Source: Ulota crispa
Taxonomy: Eukaryota > Streptophyta > Bryopsida > Orthotrichales > Orthotrichaceae
Direction: 5' to 3'
Assembly: GCA_963920765.1 (NCBI GenBank)
Contig: OY987249.1
Location: forward strand, 7,936,817 to 8,000,816
DNA: 64,000 nt
This document shows, in pieces, positions 46,955 through 60,409 of the stretch. The notes beneath the pieces were generated by a model that did not search any database, was not told where the DNA came from, and saw only the letters and a program-made list of their open reading frames with translations. The position numbers were made by a program, and so were the translations under genes. The number at the start of each line of letters is the position of its first letter. The first letter of the stretch is position 1.

Positions 46955-48342
46955 TTAACCCCTACTGTACATTACCTAGACCAAATTTGTTGCTGGCCCC
47001 CTTTTGGCAGTTTTAACATTGATGGAATTTGGCAATTTAGAGAATGTAAACGGCATTTTTTTATTTTGTAATATTTATATTTGATTACAACCAGCAATCC
47101 CAATCAAGCATCCCAAAAATCAACTTCAAAAAATCAAAACCCAATTTTTGGTAAATTTTTTTGGTACAATAACCATGGTTTTACAAAAAAATTGATTGAA
47201 AAACATTGGTGATGAATTTTTGAGATTTGATTGTATGAATATGTAGGAAACATCCATATGCACATTTTCCATGCTAAAAATGGACCCCTTAAGTAACAAA
47301 ATTTTGATTTACAAATAAATCAATGCAACCTTTTATATGCCCAAATTTTGTGCAATAGATATTACTTTATAATAATCAAATTTTGCCATTTGACTTGAAC
47401 ATTGTGACTAAGTTTGTACTTTTGAACATGAAATTTTTTTTACTCAATGAAAAACTAGTTAAAACAAAAAAATATCTATTGCACAAAATTTGGGCATATA
47501 AAAGGTTGCATTGAATTTTTTGTAGATCAAAATTTTGTTACTTAAGGGGTCCATTTTTAGCATGGAAAATGTGCATATGGATGTTTCCTACATATTCGTA
47601 CAATCAAATCTCAAAAATTCATCACCAATGTTTTTCAATCAGTTTTTTTGTAAAACCATGGTTATTGTACCAAAAAAATTTACCAAAAATTGGGTTTTGA
47701 TTTTTTGAAGTTGATTTTTGGAATACTTGATTGGGATTGCTGGTTGTAATCAAATATAAATATTATAAAATAAAATAAAATGCTATTTACATTCTCTAAA
47801 TTGCCAAATTCCATCGATGTTAAAACAGCCAAAAGAGTGCCGGCAACAAATTTGATCCAGGTACTGTACACACCTTGATTCTTTATTGCGTTCATTAAAT
47901 TGAAGTTTTTCTCATTTGAGTTCTCTTGATTTGATTTTGAGTTCTGTTAGCAAGGAGAACCCGCATTGAGTGTTTTGTTAGTTGGTTAAAACGCACATAA
48001 ACAAGTTTAACTTTAGAAATACAAGAAAAAATTGGTCAAATTCTCAATTTGATATTGGATTAGGGTATTAACAGGTTTTATTCTATTAAATGATACATAA
48101 TCTTAACCCTTTAATTAGCGCCCCACCAACAAGATCATGTTGTTGGGGCTACAACTTGATCTCATTTTTTTCTTAATTTGTATGGTGAAAATTGTCGTGG
48201 CTGGTCTCCATTAGCAAATAGGGTAGTCCTCTTTCAAATCCTACGGTCACTTTTTCTAAATGTAAATTTCCAAGCTTTGGTGGCCATTAAACCCCCCATT
48301 TTCTCCTAAACCCTAAAACAACTCTAGGCGCTCATGGGTTAA
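46955..48342. repeat. TTAA-bounded unit Y (1,388 bp), relative of unit X
   Basis: Starts TTAACCCCTACTGTAC and ends GGCGCTCATGGGTTAA. After removing the fold-back at 46965-47868 it aligns with unit X from its first bases. Confidence 0.6.
46965..47868. mobile_element. Large fold-back element, about 900 bp, arms about 400 bp
   Basis: The left arm (from TGTACATTACCTAGACC) is inverted in the right arm (to GGTCC/GATCCAGGTACTGTACA), with long identical stretches such as CATTGGTGATGAATTTTTGA. The loop lies near 47365-47470. A partial relative is at about 56600-56830. Confidence 0.85.
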
Positions 48343-49263
48343 CCCGTAAAGGACCACTGTCCCTATGACAAATGGGATTTTGGGCAGGTACCTATGGCCT
48401 CAATTTTTGTCCTAATTTTTTGAATTTTTTTTTGAAGATAGAAAAACACATTAGCTTTTGGGGAATCTAATTTTCATTCCAATTGATGCCAGGGAGCAAA
48501 AGTTATGCCCAAATAAGCACAAATTTGGGGACTCTGGGCAGCAAAAAAAATTCTTATAAAAACTTGAAAAAAAAATTAATTTTTCTTTCTCATAGATTAT
48601 ATTTTTGTACATCTGAAGCTTTGATTCATTCCATTTGGACTATTTTTTATGAGAAAGCTATGGACAATATTGTTTTTTGGGCAACTCAAGCATCTTCTTG
48701 AAAAAATAACTTATAAACTTCATTTTTGAATGCAAGTTTAATATTTTTTCAAAAAGAATTGTTGGAGAGGGTGAAATTTGCTTCCTAGAACAATCTCACC
48801 ATTGGGATTATTGCGTTTCAATTCCATTGCAGTGTTACTAGCAATTTAAGTTTTTGTTCAATCTCATACCTGTGTCTGCCTAATGTTTTTTTTAAGAATG
48901 AAAATTAATTATTTTTTGTTTTGTGCTTTTTCCCAAGATTACCAACTCAATTTTCCACCATGCAAAAATAGAATGCCAAACTCTATGGTGCAATATTTTA
49001 AGTTAAAAAAATTCAAAGTCAAATAATCTAGTCATGCAAGGTGCAAATAAAGTTGTTTTTTACACTTTAAACGCAAATATTTTCCAATCTGTGCGGTTAA
49101 AGTTCTTGAGTTTTGTATGACACACTCCTATACTAGTCTAGTACAAGATCCTACAGTCAAATATGCAAAAGATTAATTTTCAAAATTTTTTACTCTTTGT
49201 CATAGAGGTGGCAATTTTGAGTGTCTTTTGACAAAATAAAGGCCATGGTCCTTTAGGGGTTAA
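48339..49263. mobile_element. TTAA-flanked element, family P (925 bp)
   Basis: Termini TTAACCCGTAAAGGACCA and TGGTCCTTTAGGGGTTAA. The interior resembles the arms of 33105-33803 (GACAAATGGGATTTTGGGCA, GTACCTATGG). Non-coding. Confidence 0.75.
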
Positions 49264-49845
49264 AAGATTTCCCATTTCCTTTACACAAACCAATGCTTTG
49301 ACAGCTCACACTTGGCTAAATGTACCAAAATTTTGAAATTTCACTCTCTATTCTGTGATGTTCTTTTTGCACTAAAAATCTATAATTGGGGGAAGTAGTT
49401 TTGCTAAACTTAGCCCCAGGTGATTGGTGTTCAAGACTTGCCAATTGTATTTAGAACCTACATAACGTTGTTCACCGGTTGGTATTCTTCCCCCTCAGGT
49501 GGAGGGATATTCCCCCTATATACATGTGGGGGAGAATTTAGTTATAGATGAACCGTGCTGATTGGTGAAGGCCGGACCTTGCGGTTCAGATTCGCCAGGG
49601 GATTCTCATATTGGGGGAGCAAAAAAGAACCCCCCAGTGAAGGTTAACAATGTTATGTACTAGCTCAAGCCCTCATCTGGTCACTAGGTTCCAACTTGGC
49701 GCTGACAAAGTCACTAGGCTGGCCAAAAAGGAAACTAAAGTAACTTTTTCCAAAATTCCCCATTTTCACTAGGGGCCCATCATTTAGATTCAAACTACTT
49801 TTACTTTTATAAGTGTACATGAGCTAGCAAAGTCAAAAAATAAAA
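49264..49845. other. Intergenic, no gene recognised
   Basis: Includes a patch with repeated CCCCC/GGGGG motifs at about 49485-49640, of unknown nature. Confidence 0.4.
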
Positions 49846-50184
49846 GGAAATTTTTATGGATACCCTTAAAATTTGCCATATTTGTATAGATACCATTGAT
49901 TTTTCAGAAATTGCACAAGTACCCTTGAATTATAGTTTTCAAACATTTGTTTTTGTTTTGTTATGCACACTATTTCCTTAATGACCAATGTTAAAGTGAG
50001 GAGTGCAATAGAACAGAGAAGCAGCGTGCACACAAGAGAGAAAGCATTGACATGTACAACATAGCAAATGCCTGTAATGTATGGATAAAGGATACTTGTG
50101 TAAAGGATATTTGTGTAATTTTTGAAAAACTAGGGGTATCTACACAAATATGGCAAACTTCAAGAGTATCCATAAAAAAATTCC
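49846..50184. mobile_element. MITE family M, copy 2 (339 bp) with 10-bp target duplication
   Basis: AAAAATAAAA occurs directly before (49836-49845) and after (50185-50194) the element, a duplication of 9-10 bp as in Mutator-like elements. The ends are GGAAATTTTTATGGATACCC and its inverted counterpart. Confidence 0.88.
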
Positions 50185-50194
50185 AAAAATAAAA

Positions 50195-51179
50195 CTGGAA
50201 ATGGTGAATTAAAACACATGATTCTATGTTTAGAAACTACTATGGGGTTTATACAAATGGACGACAAAACTCGAGAGGCTCATTTTCTACCTACCGCTCC
50301 TCTGGCATCCAAAGCAATATCCTACCTACCACTGCACTGGCACACGAAAGCAGGAACCTACCTACTGATAAATCCACTTTGTACAGACATGCACAAAAGC
50401 CAACTCAAAATTTCATTCTCAAAAGCAACAACTAAAATATATAATATAGAGTTAATATTCAAAACATTTACACCCAAACGACCTACCATAAAATTAGAGA
50501 AACCGTAAACAATGCAAAGATCAAAACAACCTATTGCAAAAATCAACAGACTACAACCACATCAAACAAAAACAAGTTCAGGAATGCTGAGAAACATTAG
50601 AACTTCACAAAAGAGTTTAGTCTAGAAACCTACACAATTATCTCATACCACAGCAAGCCCAATGCTGAAAGTAGCTTTAGCTTAGAGAAACTAATTCTCT
50701 GCTACTAGAGATTGATTTGTATTGATTTAAAGGCAATTTAGAGTCACAATGGTGGAAAGGGAAAGGTCATTCTTGTCACAAAATGAATAGGGACTAAGCA
50801 CTTCCTGCAAATCGAGCAATTGAATAAAGCCAAGCAATAACAAACTCTTACGTCTAGAAGCCCGACTGACTTTGCAGACTCTTCTATCACCAAGGTTTCT
50901 AATTGCAACAGGAAGTGGTATTTGCTGCACGTGATGTTGCAGCTTTTTCTAGAAAAAGCCAATTCTCTAAGTGAAGTTCCTAAAACCCCCAAAGAATAGC
51001 CAAGTGATTCGTGTAACCTTCTACTCTACACTCTCAACTGGAAATGCACCACTAACAAGGGAGTAAATTGATGACGTGGCAACCATTAAATGGGTTCCAA
51101 TAGTGCAAATTCATGTCATGTACCTTCTAAAAGCGAACATTGAATATTTGGCTGAGGCACCTGTCTTAGCTGGTATCAA
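50195..51179. other. Intergenic and 3' flank of the guanosine deaminase gene
   Basis: No coding signal with family resemblance on either strand. Confidence 0.5.
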
Positions 51180-53470
<2,291 letters not shown>

Positions 53471-54752
53471 AGTATCTCAAGCTCTTAATCTTCTTAGCTC
53501 TCCTCCAAGCCTGATAAGTAAATCCAAACATTCGCCAACGATAGTCAATGTTCCATGTTTGCCTCCACAACCTGTTCAATCAAAACCTGCTCATCGATAA
53601 AACAAAATAATTTTTTTACTAAAACATCAGTATTCAAGGATTTGGAACCATACGTGAACAAAAGGCAGAACATACACTGACAACCGCACTGAAATTTGTC
53701 TCCCGTCTCAAGAATGGGCCAGGGTTTACAATTTCTTAGGTTTTAGACTAACGATGAACACCTTCCAACTGTTTGCAAATCCGGAGACTCTGTTGCAACG
53801 GAGATCAGCTAATCTGTCTCTCAAATGCCAGTCCTCAAGCCAAAGTGACAAAATCAGCCCCAAATCGTATTCAAGAACTCCAAATGCAAGGTCACCAGTA
53901 ATGGAATCTCAAAGAACAACGCTACTGCATATTTGCACAAACAAACAGATCAAGAAACAAGCACGAATAAAAAAAAATCTCTTGGATACAGACAACGAGA
54001 TCATCAAAGTGACAACCAATCAATAAGTAGACTCTACGTAGAAGAAACAAAAAGAATACCACAATCAAACGCAAAACGCAATGACGATGATCAAGAGCTC
54101 CACATGCAAGGCCAGTTAAAAGAGACGTTGCGCAATTATGCTAAAGCTTAAAACACGAAGTATTTGAAATTTCTTTAAATAAAGACAACAACGAGGACAT
54201 CGAAGGAATTACCGATTAATAAAAACTTGGTTCGGGCACGGTACGAGGATCGCAATTTCAAGAGGAGAATTGGTGACCAATGGCTGGCTTAGGTCTGATC
54301 ACGGAATCAGGAACCTTTGGGAGATATATTAACTGAAAGCCAAACCAATGCGAGACGAGTTGTGGATCGAGACAATCCCGTGCACCCTGGAAAACATGAA
54401 AAGAAGGAATTGACAATGCTGCAGCCACTCGGATTGTCGACGTACCTGGTCGGTCAGATTCAAATCTGCACCACTCGAGGCACCTGCGATGGGGATATGC
54501 GGAAGGAAGGAGTCTGGAGGAGAAGAGGAGTGGAGGAGGAGGAGAAATGGCGGGGCGAGAGTGGAGAGTGACGGTGTAATTAGGGTTTGGATTTGTGAAA
54601 GGGGGGGTTGTCGGAGATTGTGTTTTCTTATTGAAGCTTGATCCGGAATTTTTCTTAAGAATTTGGATAAGTATTGTCCAACGGAAATAGTCATGTGTGT
54701 CTGTACAGGGCATTATTTCTTGGCGACGTAAATCTTACCTCGAACTAAGGTA
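53471..54752 (-). promoter_or_regulatory. GSDA leader and promoter region with a telo-box
   Basis: On the transcript strand AAACCCTAA (54580-54588) precedes a pyrimidine-rich stretch that ends at a donor GACCAG|GTACGT (exon end 54446). An acceptor ACTTATCAG|GC lies about 50 bp before the ATG. This looks like an untranslated first exon and leader intron. Telo-boxes near the start site are common in plant housekeeping promoters. Confidence 0.45.
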
Positions 54753-55041
54753 CACTGAATATTGCATTTAGGTTGCTTTGACAATTAGGTTGCCTTAACC
54801 TGGTAAGTTACTGCATGACCCATCACTTGGTCATTTGGAGGTGCATGCAACACACTAAATATTTAGAATTCTCATGGCTAATGATTTGGAAACCACTAGT
54901 TTGACTTTTTGCAACTTCATTGTTGTTTAAAAATGATTTCTTGTAATATTTTTTGATGAAAAACATTGTAGCAACAATAAATATTTATAATGTAAAATGT
55001 CAAGAAATTAGTGTGGGGCAACCTAAATGCAAAATTCAGTG
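54753..55041. mobile_element. TA-flanked MITE (family S), copy 3, 289 bp
   Basis: Termini CACTGAATATTGCATTTAGG and CAAAATTCAGTG with TA at both sides. Located directly upstream of the GSDA leader. Confidence 0.85.
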
Positions 55042-55318
55042 TAGAAGCACGCAAAAGTGACACGTACTTCATATGTGGTAATTTGGGGGGTCTTTTGAGA
55101 ATCAAATGGCATGGGCTTGTTAGGAAAGGAAGTGGGTCCAGATGCAAGTTAAATTGTTTTTGGAATTTTATGAGATTGTATGAATACATTACGAATTGTT
55201 GAAGGTAACTCCCTAGGTTGACCTATTGTGGATACTAGACCCCTGAAAAAGCAACAACAAAAAGACCATGTCACATCCAATCATAAACCGTCACCTACAA
55301 AACTTATGTTCCCTTATT

Positions 55319-56274
55319 TTAACCCTTAAGGACCCAAGCCCTTTTTTCTATGAAAGTCATTGAAAACTACCACTTTTGGAGGAATGAGTAGAATGATAAG
55401 AAAAAAAATTGATTTTGGAAATCCAACTGTAAGATCTTGCCCTAAACTATGGGAGGTACTTGAGGGAAAAAAATTAGCTCATTCTAGATGTACATGAGTG
55501 AGATATTGACATATAAAGTGAAACAAAAAGTTTTTTTCCCTGCTGCCCAAAAATTTCAGAAGCCTTTGACCACTCTTGTATCAAAAAAATTGCTCCTCGC
55601 AAAATTGAGGTTTTTTTTTCCCATGTAGAAGACCAAGCTAGTTAAGTGTGGGAGACTTTTCAATTGCATTGGAGGTGTGGATCATACTTTGTAAAATCTT
55701 GTAATGCCACAAGGCCATCAAATTTGCATATACACTAGGCAAAATTGAAGGATTTATGTAAAATTTAGAGATCTGAATTACTTTGATCCAAATGGTGAAA
55801 ACCAAGGAATCTTAGTCTACTACAACTTGGAAAAAAAACAGCCAAAAAACAAATACACAAAGAGCTCAAAAAAGTAAAGCACCAAATTTTCCAAGGGGCA
55901 AAAGGAATGGAGGTTTGGGAGTCCCATATCTACCCGCAAACTGGAACTTCTCATAACTTTCATCTCATCAATCAAAATTTAATGATTCAAAGCTTCCCAC
56001 ACATGTATAAATCTAAAAAACCAGTTTCAAATTTTTATTTTAAAAAAAATACAATGTTTATTTTTTTTCCAAGCTACCCGATTCACTCCTATTTTTATTT
56101 TTTTCATGCATAACCACTTCAATAAGTGTTGGAATGAAGAAAAATTAGATGCCCATGCAGATCTTTGAATTCCCCATCTTCCATAAAAGTTTCAAAAAAT
56201 CACACAAAGTAGTTAAGCTGTAAGTATATGCCCAAAACCCCACTTGGCCCCCAAGGGGCACTTGGGCCTTTAAA
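55319..56274. mobile_element. TTAA-flanked element, family P, with altered right end
   Basis: Left end TTAACCCTTAAGGACCCAAG. The right end reads CACTTGGGCCTTTAA and lacks the GGGG before TTAA. Interior stretches match an arm of 33105-33803 (AACTTCTCATAACTTTCATC, AATGATTCAAAGCTTCCC). Confidence 0.7.
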
Positions 56275-56275
56275 C

Positions 56276-56543
56276 GTCATATTTGTTAATTTGGGAAAAC
56301 AATGGGTGCCATTTTGTACCTCACCTTCATCCAAAATAGCCACCTCAATTCAATTAAGGAGGTCACCTTTAACCTGGTTTATGAACATTTTGTCTAGAAA
56401 GAGTGTATTTCTGGTAGATATATATCTCATTTCATTGGAAAACAATCAATGGACTCCCAATTCAATGAATATGGTGTTCTCTAGGAAAAATAGCCAAAAG
56501 TCCCACTTTGTATGCTTTTTCCCAAAATAACAAATATGATGTT
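56276..56543. mobile_element. MITE family F, copy 2
   Basis: CGTCATATTTGTTAATTTGG at the left; CCCAAAATAACAAATATGAT at the right. Inserted directly at the right tip of the family P element. Confidence 0.75.
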
Positions 56544-57434
56544 AGTTGCATAAAACTTGCATAATATAAAGTATAATTGACATTTTTTTTTTGTTGAGCA
56601 TCACAATTTTGTAATTCTTATGCAAACCCAAACAAGCATATCAAATTTTAGTTTCAAAAAACCTAAACTCCATTTTTAATGAATTTTTTTGTATCAAATT
56701 CATGGTTTGTACTTGATAATTGATTGAAAAACATTGGTGATGAATTTTTGAGATTTGATTGCATGGGTGTATAAGTAGGCATCCATACACACATCCTCCA
56801 TGCTTAAAAGAAACCTCTTAAGCAACAAAAATGCGATCTTCAAAGGATTTAGTGTGACTTGTGATGTGTCCAATATTTTGTAAAATAATTAATTTTATTT
56901 TTTAACTTTTTTTTCACCAAGTAAGGTAGGAGCACCCATAAACGTCAAACTAAGGCTTTTGAATAGGATGACTATTAATAAACAACTCGGAAATTATAAG
57001 TTCCTATTAGGAACAGAAAAAAATGAGTTTGCACTTTCAAATGTATTATTTGGATACTATGAGAATAAGTTGTGAATTTTAAAAAGCAAATTACCATTGC
57101 ACCCATAACCACTTTTAAGATTTCATGTTCACATGTTGTACATCCTTGTCATTACATTTATTCACTTCCACAGATTTTCCAAGATTTTAGAGGTGACGGT
57201 TATGGGGACACTGACGCTTATGGGTGCTCGTACCTTAAACATAATATCATGTTCAAAACTACAAACTTTGTCACCGTGTATGAATCAAATAGAAAAATTT
57301 GTTATCATTTCGAGTAAGGTTGGGACCCTTATTTGGATGAACTTTTGAGCATCAACTCAGCTGAATCCTATATTTTGTAAAACCGAGAGGTATGAATTGA
57401 AGTGGAATCTATACAAAATTATGCTCTTCTCCAG

Positions 57435-57511
57435 GTTGCTCTCATTGTGTTCCTGGCTCACATTGGAAGCTTTGTCTCGGCAGAGGCAGCAGAAATAGGC
57501 CTTACTGACAG
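57435..57511 (+). other. Isolated exon-like segment, gene unknown
   Basis: Between an acceptor-like CTTCTCCAG and a donor CAG|GTAAAC lies a 77-bp stretch reading VALIVFLAHIGSFVSAEAAE then IGLTDR. The hydrophobic run followed by small residues resembles a signal peptide or membrane segment. I found no flanking exon, so it may be chance or a gene remnant. Confidence 0.25.
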
Positions 57512-58631
57512 GTAAACTATGCCAAATCAATGCAGATTCTGTTCTGTTCTTATCTTTGCTTTGCCAAGCAGTGTTTTTTTTTGGGCAATTTAAGGCCCAA
57601 TTGCCTCAAAACAAAAATGTGAGCTTCAAGCCTATAGAGAAAAAAGGGGGATTTTTTTCAAAAAATGCCAGATTGCAACAATGACAATTGCATTGGAGTC
57701 TAGGCTTCCATAAAATTCTTGTCAAATTGAAAATTGATGCCATCACTTTTAAATTATTTGAGGTGTTGTCTAATCCAATTTCATGCAATAATTAAGTAAT
57801 GCCAATGATTATTTGGTTATTTTCAAAAAAATGTGAATAAGTATATTTGCGTACAAAAAAATTGGAAGATGATACAAAAATTCATGCATAGGGGCCACCT
57901 TCAACTCCAACAAAAAAGATGGAACCTGCAAGCTACAAACCATTTTCAAAGAATGCCACACAAGCATTGGTAGGAAAACAAACAAAAAAACCCTGTTGCC
58001 AAGTGCTAGTTTCTAACAAGGCAAATTTGGTTTTTCTGTCGAACTAGACTCCTATCTAAGGTAAGAAGACTCAAGAACCACGAACATGCTAGTAATGAAA
58101 GATTTTTTTTCTGATTGAATGCCTCATTGTTGGTATTTTACAAAATTTTCACGAGAATCTCTAGCAAAGAGACTATGGTTGTTCAATAGCCTGCTTTCAT
58201 GATTGACCTGCATCAAATCGCCTTCATGCTGAGGGAGAGAATACCTCAAAACAAAAAATTGTAGCCCAGATCGCGCCCTTCATATCACTAGAAGAAATTC
58301 GTCAAAAAACCATGTTCCACTTGATAAAAAATGTGAAGTTGCTTCTAAATGTTTGCATCTCATATAAGCTATGGAACAGTCCGGAAAAATATTGTAGCTG
58401 TATTTTGAAACAAAAAAAAGAACCAAATTAACATTTTAGAAAATATTTGCACACACAACATTGACAATAACAATCTTTGGGACTTCATACATGATTGTTA
58501 TTTTGGACAAATGGAATTGGGACAAGGGTGATTCGAAGTGATGCCACTTGGATTCCTGGAATTTTGATGATGACTTGATGAACAAAGACCAATAAAATGG
58601 TGTGTCTTGCCAACTAAATTCCTTATAAGAC

Positions 58632-59692
58632 GATATTCATTAATTTGGGAAAAAAGGAGGTACCATTTTGTACTCCACTCAAACCCAAAAAGTTATTTTA
58701 AGGGTAGTTGCAAGAATGACTTGCTAGTTTTGTCTCAAACACCCTTAAAATTGGGTGTACTAGGTAGTACTATGAGTTTTTGAAATAAAGTTTTTAAAAA
58801 TTGTCTCAAACACCTTTAAAATTGGGTGTACTAGGTAGTACTATGAGTTTTTGAAATAAAGTTTTTAAAAATAAAATAAAATATGGGAAATTTGTAAAGC
58901 ACTTAAAATAACATACTTGTGAAAATTTACAATTAGAAACAAATTATTCTAAAAGTTATGCACAAAAATAGAGGGACAAAAATTACCAATAAAAAGACAA
59001 TTTTTTTTTTGCTTTTTAGAAAATAGTAAAAAAATTCAAAAAAATAAATGAAAATATGGCAATTTTTTATCTCTCTCAATAGCTTGAGCTGATGCAAATG
59101 CTTTTTGGAGGAAGGTTTTTGTCTTTCACCAATGGAGGGAGAAAGGATGCTTACTTTAAGACAATGTGCAAGGCAGAATTTTTTAAGTTTTGTAAAATTG
59201 ATTTACAAATCCATGTAATGCTTCCTAATGAACAACTTCCCTGATTTGTGGCATGAGATTTGCTTTTTTCAATCCAAAATAGTACTAAAACCACCAAAAC
59301 TGCCAAGGTAGACATGCAATCAGGATCCATTTAAAAATAGTAAAATAATTTAAACAAAAAACAAAAAAAATTATAGAATGCCAATAACTTTCATGTTCAC
59401 CTTAATCTGAAATTTTAGGTCAAAATGACTAAAACCGCAAAATATAGGACCCAAAAACCACCCGCCAGAGGTGAAGGGGATAGAAAGCAAGACATGTCAT
59501 TCTTGCAATCACCCTTAAACTAAATTCAAAGGTATCAAATTTAGTATGAACTACTAAGAGTTTTTCCCTTGCAAATCCCTCATCTCAAGTGAGGGCATGT
59601 GTACAAAAAAAACATTGAGCTCGGTTTGAGGTGATCACCTCAAACTTCTGAAAGTCCCAAGATGTACCATTTTTCCCAAATTAATGAATATT
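58632..59692. mobile_element. MITE family F, long copy 3 (about 1.06 kb)
   Basis: GATATTCATTAATTTGGGAA at the left and TTCCCAAATTAATGAATATT at the right. It has extra internal sequence, including a tandem duplication (58730-58871). No coding capacity seen. Confidence 0.75.
58730..58871. repeat. Two-copy tandem duplication, period 71 bp
   Basis: Units 58730-58800 and 58801-58871 differ at one base (CACCCTT versus CACCTTT), implying a recent duplication. Confidence 0.92.
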
Positions 59693-60099
59693 GTGTTTTA
59701 TCAACCAGTTAGGAAAAACAAGTGAAAGGAACAAAAACAAATGTTTGAGAGATTAAAAAATTTTGACATTCTTAAAAACCGAATTGTACAAAAATTAAAG
59801 AAAATGTATTATCTTCCTCAACTCTAATATGGCATATTCAAATTGGCTTCCTTTCAATGATACTAAATATTTGCAACTTGCATTAAAAATATCATGACAA
59901 ACACCAAGTGTTCACTCAAAGCGAGACTCAAAGTTTGGAGCAGATATGGGGCAGGTATGGGACATGTTATGGATTAAGCTAGTATTGCAATAACAATAGT
60001 ATAAACTCACCTTGCGCATTTCTCTCTTCGCCTTGGTCTTGCCTGTCCAATACCACGGCCCCCCTGGCCCCCGGCCCCCAGCTAAGGAATACCAAAAAA

Positions 60100-60409
60100 T
60101 GTCATATTAGGTAAATTGGGTTAAACCGTACAAAGTGGGACTTTTGTCTTTTTTTTATAGAGAATGTCATATTCATTCAATTGAGAATCTATTGATTGTT
60201 TTTCAATGAAATGAGATATATATCATTCATATCATTCATAAATATGCTTTTTTTGAACAAAAAATTCATTAACTTTTGAAATTTTGAACAGAGTTCATTA
60301 GCTAGGTTTGGGGTGACCTCCTCAATTCAAATTGAAGTGACTATTTTGGAATTGAGGTGAGGTACAAAATAGTAACTTTGTTTTTTCCCAATTTACCTAA
60401 TATGATGTT
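60100..60409. mobile_element. MITE family F, copy 4
   Basis: TGTCATATTAGGTAAATTGG and CCAATTTACCTAATATGATG are perfectly inverted over about 19 bp. The interior is an inverted relative of 56276-56543 (ATTGATTGTTTTTCAATGAA). Confidence 0.8.

Larger units (their letters stand above)
45528..46958. repeat. TTAA-bounded unit X (1,431 bp)
   Basis: Runs from TTAACCCCTACATACCTTG to GCACTTAGGGGTTAA. It carries the TA-flanked MITE copy 2. Its first 160 bp recur at 47866-48025. It shares the TTAA at 46955-46958 with the next unit. Confidence 0.6.

Noticed and set aside
54258-54713. Minus-strand frame of 151 codons upstream of GSDA.
   Set aside because: Proline/serine-rich reading of a pyrimidine-rich leader; a splice donor at 54445 interrupts it.
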